Source: Candidatus Saccharimonadota bacterium
Lineage (GTDB): Bacteria > Patescibacteriota > Saccharimonadia > Saccharimonadales > Saccharimonadaceae
Assembly: GCA_017464135.1 (NCBI GenBank)
Contig: JAFUEB010000004.1
Location: forward strand, 124,001-188,000
Direction: 5' to 3'
DNA length: 64,000 nt
This document shows positions 18,722-29,603 of the stretch, one piece after another; positions within the stretch are counted from its first letter, which is position 1, and each line of letters begins with the position of its first letter. The notes under the pieces were generated by a model that was given only the letters and a program-made list of their open reading frames with translations, was not told the DNA's origin and did no database searches. The position numbers and the translations under genes were made by a program.

Positions 18722-18765
18722 TATTAAAATACTGCCAAGTACTTTAGATAAAGGGGGTGGAATGA

Positions 18766-18945
18766 TTGACTTGGAGTTGCGAGAGGTGCGGTAAACCTTT
18801 TCTGACCGAGGAAGAGCGCGACCGGCATCAAGCCAAGTGTGGTCTCACCTATGAGCCCAGTAAATGTCTCCACTGCGGTGGTACTGGTAAAACGGTTGAT
18901 CACATGAAATGCCCGTATTGTGGCGGCTCTGGTTACAAGGTGTAA
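18766..18945 (+). CDS. Tiny zinc-ribbon protein with DnaJ-like CxxCxGxG motifs
   Basis: A 59-residue protein. TTG is taken as start because AAGGGGGTGG lies 5 bases upstream and an in-frame TGA precedes it. The nearby ATG at 18762 is in another frame and stops after ten codons. Cysteine pairs are SCERCGK, CLHCGGTGK and CPYCGGSGY. The last two are CxxCxGxG repeats as in the zinc domain of DnaJ, which binds unfolded protein. The rest has no J-domain. A terminator follows at 18963-18991. It could be a stand-alone chaperone fragment or a nucleic-acid-binding ribbon; this cannot be settled here. Confidence 0.7.
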   Translation: MTWSCERCGKPFLTEEERDRHQAKCGLTYEPSKCLHCGGTGKTVDHMKCPYCGGSGYKV

Positions 18946-18962
18946 AGCACCTCAAGTCACCC

Positions 18963-18991
18963 ATGGCAAGACTTAGTTCTTGCCATTTTTT
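18963..18991 (+). terminator. Rho-independent terminator
   Basis: Stem ATGGCAAGA/TCTTGCCAT with a 6-base loop, followed by TTTTT. Confidence 0.85.
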
Positions 18992-19018
18992 ATAGAGTAT
19001 GGTAAAATGTAAAGAATC

Positions 19019-19228
19019 ATGGCAAAAAAGAATAACACTAAGCGTAAACTCGTAGGCCTCGTTTCTGAGGAGTCTGGTGTTCGTGCTTACTATACCAAGA
19101 AGAATACGATGAATACTCCTGATAAGCTAAGCCTTAAAAAGTATGATCCAGTTCTTCGCAAGCACGTTGTCTTTACTGAAACCAAGAAAAACCTCGGTCG
19201 TAACGAAGTCAAGGAAAAGAAGCGCTAA
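19019..19228 (+). CDS. rpmG: Ribosomal protein L33
   Basis: A 69-residue basic protein: [31 protein letters not shown] and [10 protein letters not shown] align with L33 (TKKNxxNTPxxLELKKY). The four zinc-ligand cysteines of the C+ form are absent, so it is a zinc-independent version. It has a C-terminal basic extension NEVKEKKR. A -10-like TAAAAT lies 10 bases before the ATG. It is monocistronic, closed by a hairpin terminator. Confidence 0.9.
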   Translation: MAKKNNTKRKLVGLVSEESGVRAYYTKKNTMNTPDKLSLKKYDPVLRKHVVFTETKKNLGRNEVKEKKR

Positions 19229-19236
19229 ATAAGTTT

Positions 19237-19264
19237 AAAAAGCCCCTCTTCGGAGGGGATTTTT
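19237..19264 (+). terminator. Bidirectional terminator between rpmG and the GH57 gene
   Basis: CCCCTC-TTCG-GAGGGG with the stable UUCG loop, flanked by A-run and T-run. It can serve the convergent gene at 19273 as well. Confidence 0.85.
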
Positions 19265-19272
19265 ACTATTTA

Positions 19273-20478
19273 TTAGTATCTGAGGATGTTATTGACACGG
19301 TATTCAATATCACGAAGTACGTTCATGTAATACATGAAGCTCTCGTATGGTGAAGCATAGGCTGAGAAGTAGGCATGGACGTCGCCGTCATTCCAGTATT
19401 TAGTGCACATCGAGTATGGGTGGTCGGAAGTCGTCATATAGCGCCAGTCGGAAATCAGCTGGCCATCATGAGTCGACAAAACCTGCTCGCGCATACCAAA
19501 GATTTGGCCCATGGCGGACGATTGCATGGAATTAGATAGCCAAGCAGACAAATCGCGTTCAGTATCAGCCCAAGTCACGGTTTCTGGCATTGAGATTTCA
19601 CCGGCTGGTTCTTCTAGGTCGGCAGCTTCGGATACAGTCACGAATTTATTCTCGTATTCACTCAGCCATGAATCAATAAAGGTATCCATGAAATCAAAGA
19701 TGCCGGTATCTTTCCATTGGTGTTCACCGAAGGTCTCAAAATCCATGAAAAGATTGATAAGATTACCACGAAGACAGTCATCATCAATCCAGCGTTGGTA
19801 TTTTGGTACCGTGAGTGGCCATTCAGTCCAGGCGCGGTTTGAAAAACGAAAAGCAATATCATCGGATAAACGATAATTTTTAAGAAGTAGACGAAGTTCC
19901 TTACAGCCAGCCGGACGATAGACATGATTTGGGCTGCGCCAACCGAGGACCTTGTCCCAACCTTCAGCCAGGATAGCCTTGTAGCCCTGTGATTCGGCCC
20001 AGTGAGCGAGCGAATCGTTGTAGGCGAACTCGGTATTACGAAAGACCTTTGGCGTGACACCAAATAATCTCTCGATCATACCAGCATGCATCTTGACTTG
20101 ATCATTAAATTCGTCGAGATTATAAAAGTAAGCCAGTGAGTGATAATAGGTTTCGCCAACAATTTCGGCTTGGCCACGATTTACCATATCACGAATGATA
20201 TTAATAAGATCTGGTGCCCATTTCTCGGCTTGTTCAAGCCAAGTACCAGTAATCGAGAAGGAAACCTTGAATTCTGGATGCTCAACCATGTTTTTGTAGA
20301 GCAAATTCAGCATTGGATAGTAGCTTTTGTCGGCTACTTTGCGGAAAATACGTTCGTTTGATTGACGACCGCTGTAATTATCATAGAAATAATTGGAGTT
20401 ATTGCCAACGTCAAAAATCGAGTACTCGCGGTAGCGGATTGGCTGGTGAATGTGTAGGTATAAACAAACTGCTCGCAC
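19273..20478 (-). CDS. Glycoside hydrolase family 57 alpha-glucan enzyme
   Basis: A 401-residue protein starting at GTG (VRAVCLYLHIHQP). The GH57 motifs are visible: HIHQP at residues 9-13, GQAEIVGETYYH, the nucleophile region FRNTEFAYND with Glu, and FMDFETFGEHQ with the acid/base Asp. These enzymes act on alpha-1,4-glucans as amylases, 4-alpha-glucanotransferases or branching enzymes; the exact activity cannot be told. There is no signal peptide, so it is cytoplasmic. It starts one base after the stop of the upstream GT4 gene, so the two are co-transcribed. This pair suggests synthesis or remodelling of a glycogen-like polymer. Confidence 0.9.
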   Translation of the reverse strand: MRAVCLYLHIHQPIRYREYSIFDVGNNSNYFYDNYSGRQSNERIFRKVADKSYYPMLNLLYKNMVEHPEFKVSFSITGTWLEQAEKWAPDLINIIRDMVNRGQAEIVGETYYHSLAYFYNLDEFNDQVKMHAGMIERLFGVTPKVFRNTEFAYNDSLAHWAESQGYKAILAEGWDKVLGWRSPNHVYRPAGCKELRLLLKNYRLSDDIAFRFSNRAWTEWPLTVPKYQRWIDDDCLRGNLINLFMDFETFGEHQWKDTGIFDFMDTFIDSWLSEYENKFVTVSEAADLEEPAGEISMPETVTWADTERDLSAWLSNSMQSSAMGQIFGMREQVLSTHDGQLISDWRYMTTSDHPYSMCTKYWNDGDVHAYFSAYASPYESFMYYMNVLRDIEYRVNNILRY

Positions 20479-20479
20479 C

Positions 20480-21709
20480 CTATTTCCTCTTATGTTTTAT
20501 TGTATAATTGTAAACCTTGATACATTTTTTTGCAACATCATTCCACGATATTTTGTTGTATTCGTGCTTGACGTTGGTTTGCAATGCCTCGCGAAGTTCT
20601 GGGTTCTTTGAGATTGAAACAATCTCGTCGGCGAGCTTTCGCTCATCCCAGAAATCGTAGGTCATGGCGGACCAAATTACTTCGGCAACGCCAGATTGTT
20701 TAGTCAGGATTAATGCATCGCCATGGTGAGCGGCTTCCAGTGCAGTTAATCCAAACGGCTCAGAGATTGAGCTCATCACGAAAATGTCAGAAACAGCATA
20801 AATGTCGCGAAGTCTGCGACCGCGAATGAACCCGGTAAAGATAACATTCTTCGAAATGCCGAGATCGGCCGCCATTTCGATTAATTCATTTCTTTCTTCA
20901 CCATCACCAGCAAAAACAAAGATCAGTTTCGGATTCTTAGACACGGCAAGAGCGGCTGCCTCCATGAGATTATGCAAACCTTTTTGAACTGTAAAACGTC
21001 CAACCGTCGAAACGATTGTGCAACCATTTTCTTTTTGCTTGAGTAGGAATTTGTAGGTTTGTTCCTGGAATTGATAATCCGAATTTTCGTAATTTTCATC
21101 GAGGGAATTATAGACGACATCGATTTTGCTCAGTGGGATATTGTACTTTTGGTGAACGATGCGCTTGGTGGCTTCAGAAACGGCAATAATGCGGTCTGCC
21201 ATCATTAAACCTTCGTATTCAATCTCATGGATGATTGGATTGCCGGAGTGCATGCCGGCGCGATCAAATTCGGTCGCGTGGACGTGGGCAATCATCGGAA
21301 TATCATAATTCTTTTTTGCAATCATGCCTGCTTCGTAGGTTAGCCAGTCGTGAGCGTGCACGACTTCTGGTTTGTGGTCAATCAGATATTTATCGACAAA
21401 CTCACAGTAGGATTTCTGGACATCGCGAATCGAAACCATGTCTGGCTTGTCGCCATTTAACGGAATGATTTTATCGAGAAGCCTCAGCGATTCGTAGGCG
21501 CCGCCGCCATAACGGTAAATTGGATCAAGATGGGTGGCAGAAAGCACTTTCATGAACTTAATGTCAGGATGTTCGGCTGCATATGGCACTACAAAATCAA
21601 TGTCAACGCCCTGACGCGCAAGCGCTCTGGCCATATTTAGGCACGCGACACCAAGTCCTCCACTATTGTGAGGTGGTAGTTCCCAACCTAACATAAGTAT
21701 TTTCATCAT
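20480..21709 (-). CDS. GT4-type glycogen synthase-like glycosyltransferase
   Basis: A 409-residue protein, start placed at the MMKILML methionine (21709; 21706 is equally possible). It has the N-terminal WELPPHNSGGLGVACLNMARAL loop typical of glycogen/starch synthase-like enzymes, HAHDWLTYEAG, AHVHATEFDRAG, the donor-site SKIDVVYNSLD, TVGRFTVQKGLHNLMEA and SEPFGLTALEAAHHG with the conserved E-x7-E. It transfers glucose or another sugar from a nucleotide sugar to a glucan. It is followed directly by GH57. Its promoter must lie in 21710-21790, beside the tRNA-Trp promoter on the other strand. Confidence 0.85.
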   Translation of the reverse strand: MMKILMLGWELPPHNSGGLGVACLNMARALARQGVDIDFVVPYAAEHPDIKFMKVLSATHLDPIYRYGGGAYESLRLLDKIIPLNGDKPDMVSIRDVQKSYCEFVDKYLIDHKPEVVHAHDWLTYEAGMIAKKNYDIPMIAHVHATEFDRAGMHSGNPIIHEIEYEGLMMADRIIAVSEATKRIVHQKYNIPLSKIDVVYNSLDENYENSDYQFQEQTYKFLLKQKENGCTIVSTVGRFTVQKGLHNLMEAAALAVSKNPKLIFVFAGDGEERNELIEMAADLGISKNVIFTGFIRGRRLRDIYAVSDIFVMSSISEPFGLTALEAAHHGDALILTKQSGVAEVIWSAMTYDFWDERKLADEIVSISKNPELREALQTNVKHEYNKISWNDVAKKCIKVYNYTIKHKRK

Positions 21710-21795
21710 ATTAATTCTACCACGAATTAAAACATTTGTGCTAATTTTTAATGATTTTTTGCACAAAATATGGTAAAATTAGGTATGTACTTTGT

Positions 21796-21871
21796 AGGGG
21801 TGTAGCTCAGTTGGTAGAGCACTGGTCTCCAAAACCAGGTGTCGCGAGTTCAAGTCTTGCCGCCCCTGCCA
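21796..21871 (+). tRNA. tRNA-Trp (CCA anticodon)
   Basis: 76 bases including the encoded CCA end. The acceptor stem AGGGGTG/CGCCCCT closes with one G-T pair, the D-loop reads AGCTCAGTTGGTAGAGC, the anticodon stem is CTGGT/ACCAG with loop CTCCAAA (anticodon CCA) and the T-arm is GCGAG TTCAAGT CTTGC. A TAAAAT box lies just upstream at 21774-21779. The 3' end is five bases from the convergent pyrG stop. Confidence 0.95.
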
Positions 21872-21875
21872 TTTT

Positions 21876-23489
<1,614 letters not shown>

Positions 23490-23553
23490 TTACCTCACTT
23501 TGACCTTAAACTATTTTTTTATTATAGCATATGCAGATAAAGCGTATGGTATT

Positions 23554-26500
23554 TTATCTAACTATGCATCTGACGGATGCTGGGCCGTCGCGATAAACGC
23601 CACCGGTTGAAAGAACTCCAGTCTTATCAAGTACAAACCCGTACATACTTGTCTCATAGCGGACCGTAGACGAGAAGTAATAGCCCCAGTTGCCTTGGGC
23701 GCCGGAATTAACGCCGGAGAGTGCGAATTGTGCGCCGCCATTATAAACTGGTCCGCGGATCGAGTCGTATGAAGAATTGTAGGCGAGATATAGGTTACGA
23801 TATTCACCATTATTCCCGCCAGTCGGAAGTCGCCAACCAGCCGGGCAGATATCACTGGTAGAATCGACGGTATTCTCTTCTCCAGAAATAGTTCCGCCTG
23901 TGACGGCATAGAAATTATATAGCGTACCATAGGCAATATGTGATGTAGAGTCCGTTCCACTTATAGGAACAAATTCGCCAGCGGTATAAGTATTAGTCGC
24001 CGATGTTTTTCTCCAGCCATTAAAGGTGGCAGCCGACACGGCCGTGGTCATATTAGTATTCGTGTAATTTAGGTTCACGGAAATGTCAGTTCGTCCAAGA
24101 TCTAGGTTTTCTGCCATCCAGATTCTTTCGTCTTTAAATCTCGCAACCTTGTAGGTCTTATTATCACGAATATCAATTAAGTCATAGGTAGACGTGGCAT
24201 ACATTGATTCAAGAACAGATGCTTTGGTTTCTTCAGTAAGGGTATTAAGGTCCTGCATATAAGTGTAGTCTGAGATTTTCTTCGGTTTCATTTTCGCAAC
24301 ACAACGAATTGAGAAGAGGTTAGAGCGGTTATCGCTTGTATCGGCACCAACACTGGTCTTATTCATACTGAGGCGATTTGCGAGAGTGTCGGTTTGACGA
24401 GTAGAGGACCAATAGCTAGCGAAGTAGGTGGTATATTCTGGGGTGCCAGTCCAGACGACACCCGCAAGGGCGAAGGCGGCACCGCCATTGGCGACAGTGG
24501 CCCTAAATTTATCTGGAGTGCCGTAGGCGCTATTATTATACAGTTTAATCAATTCACCATAAGGACCGCCGGTCGGGAGTCTCCAGCCGGCTGGGCAGAT
24601 ATCGTAACTGGCATTAATCGAACTATTTGCGCCTGAAATGGCGCCGGCTGAGGCAGCATAATAATTATATAGGGAACCATATGAGGTACCATTTAGCTCG
24701 TCTGTGCCACTTACATTATAAAACTCGCCTGCCGTTGTCGTGCCAGTGCCAGATGAAGTTCTCCATCCATTAAAGGTGGACGCCGTGATAGTGTTAGTAA
24801 TATTGGTATTTTCATTAGTCAGATCTGTAGTTAAGTTAGTCCTACCGAGGTCAAAGTTTTCGGTCATCCATATATTATTATCGCGCAACTTTGCAACGGA
24901 GTACGATTTATTGTCGCGATTATCGATAAGGGTGTAAGTTGTGTCGTAAGCCATAGATTTTAATAGTGAGTTATAGTCGGACATGCTTAAATTGTTAAAG
25001 TCTTGCATATAAGTCATATCGGAGATTTTCTTTGAAGTATCTAAGACGCACCTAATTGAAAGACCGGAATTACGATTATAAATATGGTCGGTGTATGGTA
25101 AGACTTCATTTGGCATAATTTTTAGATAATTATTTTTGTAAACATCCCAAGCAGTTGAACTCCAATAATAACCTTGGGTTTCTGCGAAGATTTGCCCGGC
25201 ATAGTCAAACATGCCGGAAATTGCAAAGGCGGCACCATTTTCCGAAATTGGCGCTCGCATGTTGGCGGCCGAATTATAGTATGTATACAGATTCTGAAAC
25301 TCGCCGGCGGCACTACCAGTTGGGAGACGCCATCCAGCCGGGCAGATATCCTGCGTTGCATCGTTGTTGTTTGAAGTGCCAGAAATCTCGCCGGCAGTGG
25401 TTGCGTAGAAATTATACAATACGCCATAGTCAATTCCGGCGACAGAATCAGTGCCCGAAGTAACCAAAAACTCGCCATTATCATAGAGCGCACTGCCATT
25501 ACCTTCATCGGCAATTTTCCAACTATTGAATGTGCTGGCAGCAAGAGTACCGGTAATATTAGTATTTGCACTGGTGAGATTTGTGGAAAGAGTAGTTGCG
25601 CCAAGTGCGAGGTTTTCCGCCATCCAGATTTTGCCGTCTTTAAGTTTAGCTACATTGTAAACTTTGCTGTCACGATTATCGGTGAGTTGATAGGTTTGCC
25701 CTTCAAACATACTAGTGGCGACTTCGGCTTTTTCTTCATTTGAGAGAGTGGCAAAATCTTGCATATAGGTCAGGTCGGAAATCGCTTTTTGATCAAGCAC
25801 ACAACGAATGGAGGCGCCAGTCCTACGGTTCACTGTACTTGCATCATTTGCGCCGGTTGAGAACGTAATTAGGTATCGCATATTCGTATTTGATGAACGC
25901 GTGGAAGACCAGTAATAACCATTGCCGTTAGGGTTTACGGTTGTACCATTAAAGCTGCCCGTCATGCCAAAGGCTGCACCGCCTAGGGCAAGTGGCGCTC
26001 TAATCTTTGCATAATCTACATAGGCATCAGTGATTACGCCGAGCTCGCCTGCAGAACCGCCGGTCGGGAGACGCCACCCAGCTGGGCAAATATCATAGGT
26101 CGAATTATTGGCATTAGAAGACCCAGAAATAGTGCCGCCACTAGCCGCATAAAAGTTGTAATAGGTGGCTTTTGGTATATTGGATGATAGCTCTATACCC
26201 TCTACTGGCACTACTACGCCGGCGCTATAGTCGGCAGTTGGCGAATTCGTAATCCAGCTATTGAAAGTGGATGCTGTAACCGTAGTAGATAGGTTTGAGT
26301 TTGCACTCGTTAAATCAACCGTGAGATTGGTTGATCCTAGATTCAGGTTTTCCATCATCCAGCATTTACCATCGGCGAGACGTTTTACAGTATAAACTTG
26401 GTTGTCACGAATGTCTTTATACTTTGCTGGTGTAGTTGTACAGCTTTCCGGTTCAAGATTTTGGATGGCATTTCCAGTGAACACGGCACCGTTAGCAGTA

Positions 26501-28377
26501 AGCGTCGCATTTGATGTACCGATAGTATAAGTTGTGAATTGTTCACTAGCTGAATCGATTGTGCCCGAAGTAGCAGTCCAGTTATTAAAGTCATAATTCT
26601 TATTGAATAATACTTTGATTGGCAGCGGGAAGCCCTCCTCAGCTACAACCGTGCCGGAGTTCGCGACGAGGTCGCCGTTAACGTAGACGGCTTGGACGCC
26701 GGTGCCATAACTAATTGTAAGTGTGTGGGCTGGTTTCTTTCTAATACAACGGATTGAAATGCCAAGCGTGCGATAATCGGAATCGCCTAGGTAAACCGCT
26801 GGTTCTTCAATCACGACTGGTTCTTCAGTAGCATCCGTGATATACAACTCCTGCATCATGACATCAAATTGAGCAGCGGTCCACAAACTTGAGGTTGCGA
26901 CCGTTGAAGCCCAATATATTCCTGATAATCCATTACCTTCTGGCGCAGATTGCGCGAAAGCACCCGAAAGTGGGTAGGCTAAACCGCCACTGGATTCTGG
27001 TGCACGCATATTGTTGAACGAATCGTGATAGGCATAAACAGTGGCAAACTCGCCACTGGTGCCGCCAGTTGGCATTCGCCATCCGGCCGGGCAGATATCG
27101 TTCACGGCGTTGTTGGTATTTGTATACCCAGAAATTGTACCGGCTGAGGCGGCATAAAAATTATATAGTGTGCCATAAGGAACGTTTGATACCGGATCGG
27201 TACCAGTTACGGGTATTAATTCACCAGCACTAACCGTCCAGCCACCAGTTTGCTTAATCCAGCCATTAAATGTTGAATATGAAAGCGTTGAGGAGATATT
27301 AGTGTTTGTTGACGTCAAATCTGCAGTTAGAGTAGTGCGTCCTAGATCTAGATTTTCCATCATCCAACACCTACCATCTTCAAGGCGTTTGACTTGGTAA
27401 ATTCTTTCATCGCGAGTATCAATGGCGAGGCTGGCGGTGGTTGTACAATTGGCATCACTGAGGTTTTGGATATTTGGGCCGCTAAACAACCCTGTTGCCG
27501 TTAAGGTAGCGTCGGCGGATGTTATTATGTAGGTGGTTGAGGCCGAACTAGCGGAAGCAATTGTGCCCGTAGTAGCAGCCCAACTCGGAGTTGAGAAATT
27601 TGCCTCTGTCGACATAGTGATTGGATATGAGACGCCGACAATGAGCTTAACGGTTTCACCATTTGTAACTGGCGTGCTACCAATGGTTACCCCGGTCACG
27701 TGCGGGCCGTAATTAATCGTAAGAATTGCCGTTGGTACGGTATTAGCAACGGCTTCAAGAATAAAATTATCATTAATGTAGCTGCCGGATGGGAGCGAAG
27801 AATCCGCTCTTGCGCCTAGTGAGATGGTGTAGTTTTTGGCAGTACTATTGGCGACTGAGGTTTGATCAAGTGTTACGGCTGTAGTGGAAGAACCAAAGTA
27901 TCTAGTGTTTTCTTCGGAATTATAGAAACTTGGTTTGTAACCCCAGCGGTTATTAAGGGTGGTATTGTTGGCGTTGCCAAATTGTTCGGCTGTAACTCCA
28001 GACACCAGGGAAGCGAACGAACCAGCGACGCCTTTGTCGAGCGTAGTCTTCGTACTGCGGGCGGTCAATCTGTAACCGGTATAGTTAGTAGTGGAAACTG
28101 AGAAGGCAATGTCACCAGCGCCTGAGGTAGTTTCAAATACACCAGTCATAGTTGGGTCAATCGTAACCGTGGCGGAATTCTTGCTAGATGTCATCGTAAT
28201 AGTCGAATCGCCGGTTAGGTCAATTAATGCTTCTACACCAACTTGCGTTCTAGCAAATGGCAGGAGAAAACCAATGGCGAGAATAATGATTAGGGAATAA
28301 AGACTGAGGACCGAAAGCCTCCGGATTTTGTAAAATTCGGATAGTTTCATCCCTCCTTTTTTATTTCTCAAAAACAT
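23554..28377 (-). CDS. Giant five-module FISUMP surface protein 2
   Basis: A 1607-residue protein from ATG 28377 (GAAGG 2 bases upstream; ATG 28350 sits right behind an AAGGAGGG). Residues 23-42 form a membrane anchor or signal helix (SVLSLYSLIIILAIGFLLPF). A beta-rich N-terminal domain differs from that of proteins 1 and 3 and instead resembles the start of the 48727 protein. Five FISUMP modules follow. The first two carry RLxDGxCWMMENLxLG after a divergent InlB-like repeat; the last three open with ISDxTYMQD. Each has DICPAGWRxPTGG and ends xRCV/xRCI. C-terminal segments are aligned with the TR product but are less similar to it than those of protein 3. No LPxTG signal is present. Likely an extracellular binding protein. 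Confidence 0.88.
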   Translation of the reverse strand: MFLRNKKGGMKLSEFYKIRRLSVLSLYSLIIILAIGFLLPFARTQVGVEALIDLTGDSTITMTSSKNSATVTIDPTMTGVFETTSGAGDIAFSVSTTNYTGYRLTARSTKTTLDKGVAGSFASLVSGVTAEQFGNANNTTLNNRWGYKPSFYNSEENTRYFGSSTTAVTLDQTSVANSTAKNYTISLGARADSSLPSGSYINDNFILEAVANTVPTAILTINYGPHVTGVTIGSTPVTNGETVKLIVGVSYPITMSTEANFSTPSWAATTGTIASASSASTTYIITSADATLTATGLFSGPNIQNLSDANCTTTASLAIDTRDERIYQVKRLEDGRCWMMENLDLGRTTLTADLTSTNTNISSTLSYSTFNGWIKQTGGWTVSAGELIPVTGTDPVSNVPYGTLYNFYAASAGTISGYTNTNNAVNDICPAGWRMPTGGTSGEFATVYAYHDSFNNMRAPESSGGLAYPLSGAFAQSAPEGNGLSGIYWASTVATSSLWTAAQFDVMMQELYITDATEEPVVIEEPAVYLGDSDYRTLGISIRCIRKKPAHTLTISYGTGVQAVYVNGDLVANSGTVVAEEGFPLPIKVLFNKNYDFNNWTATSGTIDSASEQFTTYTIGTSNATLTANGAVFTGNAIQNLEPESCTTTPAKYKDIRDNQVYTVKRLADGKCWMMENLNLGSTNLTVDLTSANSNLSTTVTASTFNSWITNSPTADYSAGVVVPVEGIELSSNIPKATYYNFYAASGGTISGSSNANNSTYDICPAGWRLPTGGSAGELGVITDAYVDYAKIRAPLALGGAAFGMTGSFNGTTVNPNGNGYYWSSTRSSNTNMRYLITFSTGANDASTVNRRTGASIRCVLDQKAISDLTYMQDFATLSNEEKAEVATSMFEGQTYQLTDNRDSKVYNVAKLKDGKIWMAENLALGATTLSTNLTSANTNITGTLAASTFNSWKIADEGNGSALYDNGEFLVTSGTDSVAGIDYGVLYNFYATTAGEISGTSNNNDATQDICPAGWRLPTGSAAGEFQNLYTYYNSAANMRAPISENGAAFAISGMFDYAGQIFAETQGYYWSSTAWDVYKNNYLKIMPNEVLPYTDHIYNRNSGLSIRCVLDTSKKISDMTYMQDFNNLSMSDYNSLLKSMAYDTTYTLIDNRDNKSYSVAKLRDNNIWMTENFDLGRTNLTTDLTNENTNITNTITASTFNGWRTSSGTGTTTAGEFYNVSGTDELNGTSYGSLYNYYAASAGAISGANSSINASYDICPAGWRLPTGGPYGELIKLYNNSAYGTPDKFRATVANGGAAFALAGVVWTGTPEYTTYFASYWSSTRQTDTLANRLSMNKTSVGADTSDNRSNLFSIRCVAKMKPKKISDYTYMQDLNTLTEETKASVLESMYATSTYDLIDIRDNKTYKVARFKDERIWMAENLDLGRTDISVNLNYTNTNMTTAVSAATFNGWRKTSATNTYTAGEFVPISGTDSTSHIAYGTLYNFYAVTGGTISGEENTVDSTSDICPAGWRLPTGGNNGEYRNLYLAYNSSYDSIRGPVYNGGAQFALSGVNSGAQGNWGYYFSSTVRYETSMYGFVLDKTGVLSTGGVYRDGPASVRCIVR

Positions 28378-28478
28378 AACCTTCTTTTGTATTTATTTTA
28401 CCATGAATGTTTCTGTTTTATGTCATTTTTATAGATGGAAATATGTGAAAAATATGTTAAAATATATTAAAGGATTCT

Positions 28479-29582
28479 ATGGAAGACCAACCTGTTACTG
28501 AACAGCCAATCGTAGAACAACCACCAGTTGAGCAGCCGGTTATCCAACAACATGTTGCGAGCCAGCCGAAATCTAGGCGTCACTGGTTTAGAACCATTCT
28601 TTTAATTTTACTTATAGTCGCGTCACTGGCGACAATTGGCTGTTTTACAGCCACAAGCGAGTTTGATAAGCATATAAGAGAAAAGGCCGAGGGAACGGCA
28701 GAAAGTTTTTGTAAGACTTCCGATGAGGAAGCACCAGAAATTACGCTAAAAGGAAATGGCGCAATTACTCTGAAAGTTGGTGAAACATACGAAGAACAAG
28801 GCGCAACGGCCGTGGACAGTTGTGAGGAGGTCGAGGTGGCGGTTTCAGGCGAAGTCGATACATCAAAAGCCGGCACCTATAAGATTACTTATACATCCAT
28901 GGATAGCTTGCAGAACATCAGTAAAAAAGAGCGCACCGTGACTGTAGTGCCACAATATGCTGGCGTAATTTATCTGACTTTCGATGATGGCCCGTGGACT
29001 AATACCGGAGCGCTTCTTGATGCGTTGAAAAAATACAATGTGAAGGCCACTTTCTTTGTCACGAGAAATGGCGACGACGCCATGATTAAGCGCGAATATG
29101 ACGAAGGCCATACAGTTGCTTTACACACTTGGTCGCACGACTATTCCTATGTTTATGCGAGCATTGAGAATTATTTCGCTGATCTTGCAAAAGTTCAGGA
29201 GCGTGTGAAGAGAATCACTGGCCAAACTACCACGTTAATCAGATTTCCGGGCGGCAGTTCAAACACGGTCAGCCGCAAATATGATGGTGGTACCAGAATC
29301 ATGACTAAATTAGTGCAGGAAGTGACTAATCGTGGATATACCTATTTCGATTGGAATATTTCGTCTGGCGATGCTGGCTCTACGACCGATCCATACATCG
29401 TCTACACGAATGTGATTGATAATTTATATGTTGGTGGCGAATTCGTGGTGCTTCAGCATGACACAAAGAATTATTCGATTGAAGCAATCGAGAGTATCAT
29501 CCAATTTGGTCTTAAGAATGGTTTTAAATTTGAGCGCTTAACGGCCGACTCACCTACAGCACATCATCACGTTAATAATTAA
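28479..29582 (+). CDS. Membrane-anchored polysaccharide deacetylase with Ig-like domain
   Basis: A 367-residue protein. A proline/glutamine-rich N-terminal cytoplasmic stretch (repeated VEQP) is followed by a membrane helix (FRTILLILLIVASLATIGCF, residues ~37-56), a DUF5011-type Ig-like domain (ITLKVGETYEEQGATAVDSC ... GTYKITYT) and a NodB homology domain from about residue 165. The NodB motifs TFDDGPW (catalytic Asp and metal Asp), HTWSHDY (metal His pair) and RFPGGSSN are present. It probably removes acetyl groups from peptidoglycan or a surface glycan outside the membrane. AAAGGA precedes the ATG. It is divergent from FISUMP protein 2. Confidence 0.88.
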   Translation: MEDQPVTEQPIVEQPPVEQPVIQQHVASQPKSRRHWFRTILLILLIVASLATIGCFTATSEFDKHIREKAEGTAESFCKTSDEEAPEITLKGNGAITLKVGETYEEQGATAVDSCEEVEVAVSGEVDTSKAGTYKITYTSMDSLQNISKKERTVTVVPQYAGVIYLTFDDGPWTNTGALLDALKKYNVKATFFVTRNGDDAMIKREYDEGHTVALHTWSHDYSYVYASIENYFADLAKVQERVKRITGQTTTLIRFPGGSSNTVSRKYDGGTRIMTKLVQEVTNRGYTYFDWNISSGDAGSTTDPYIVYTNVIDNLYVGGEFVVLQHDTKNYSIEAIESIIQFGLKNGFKFERLTADSPTAHHHVNN

Positions 29583-29603
29583 AATGTGATATATAATTAA
29601 GTT

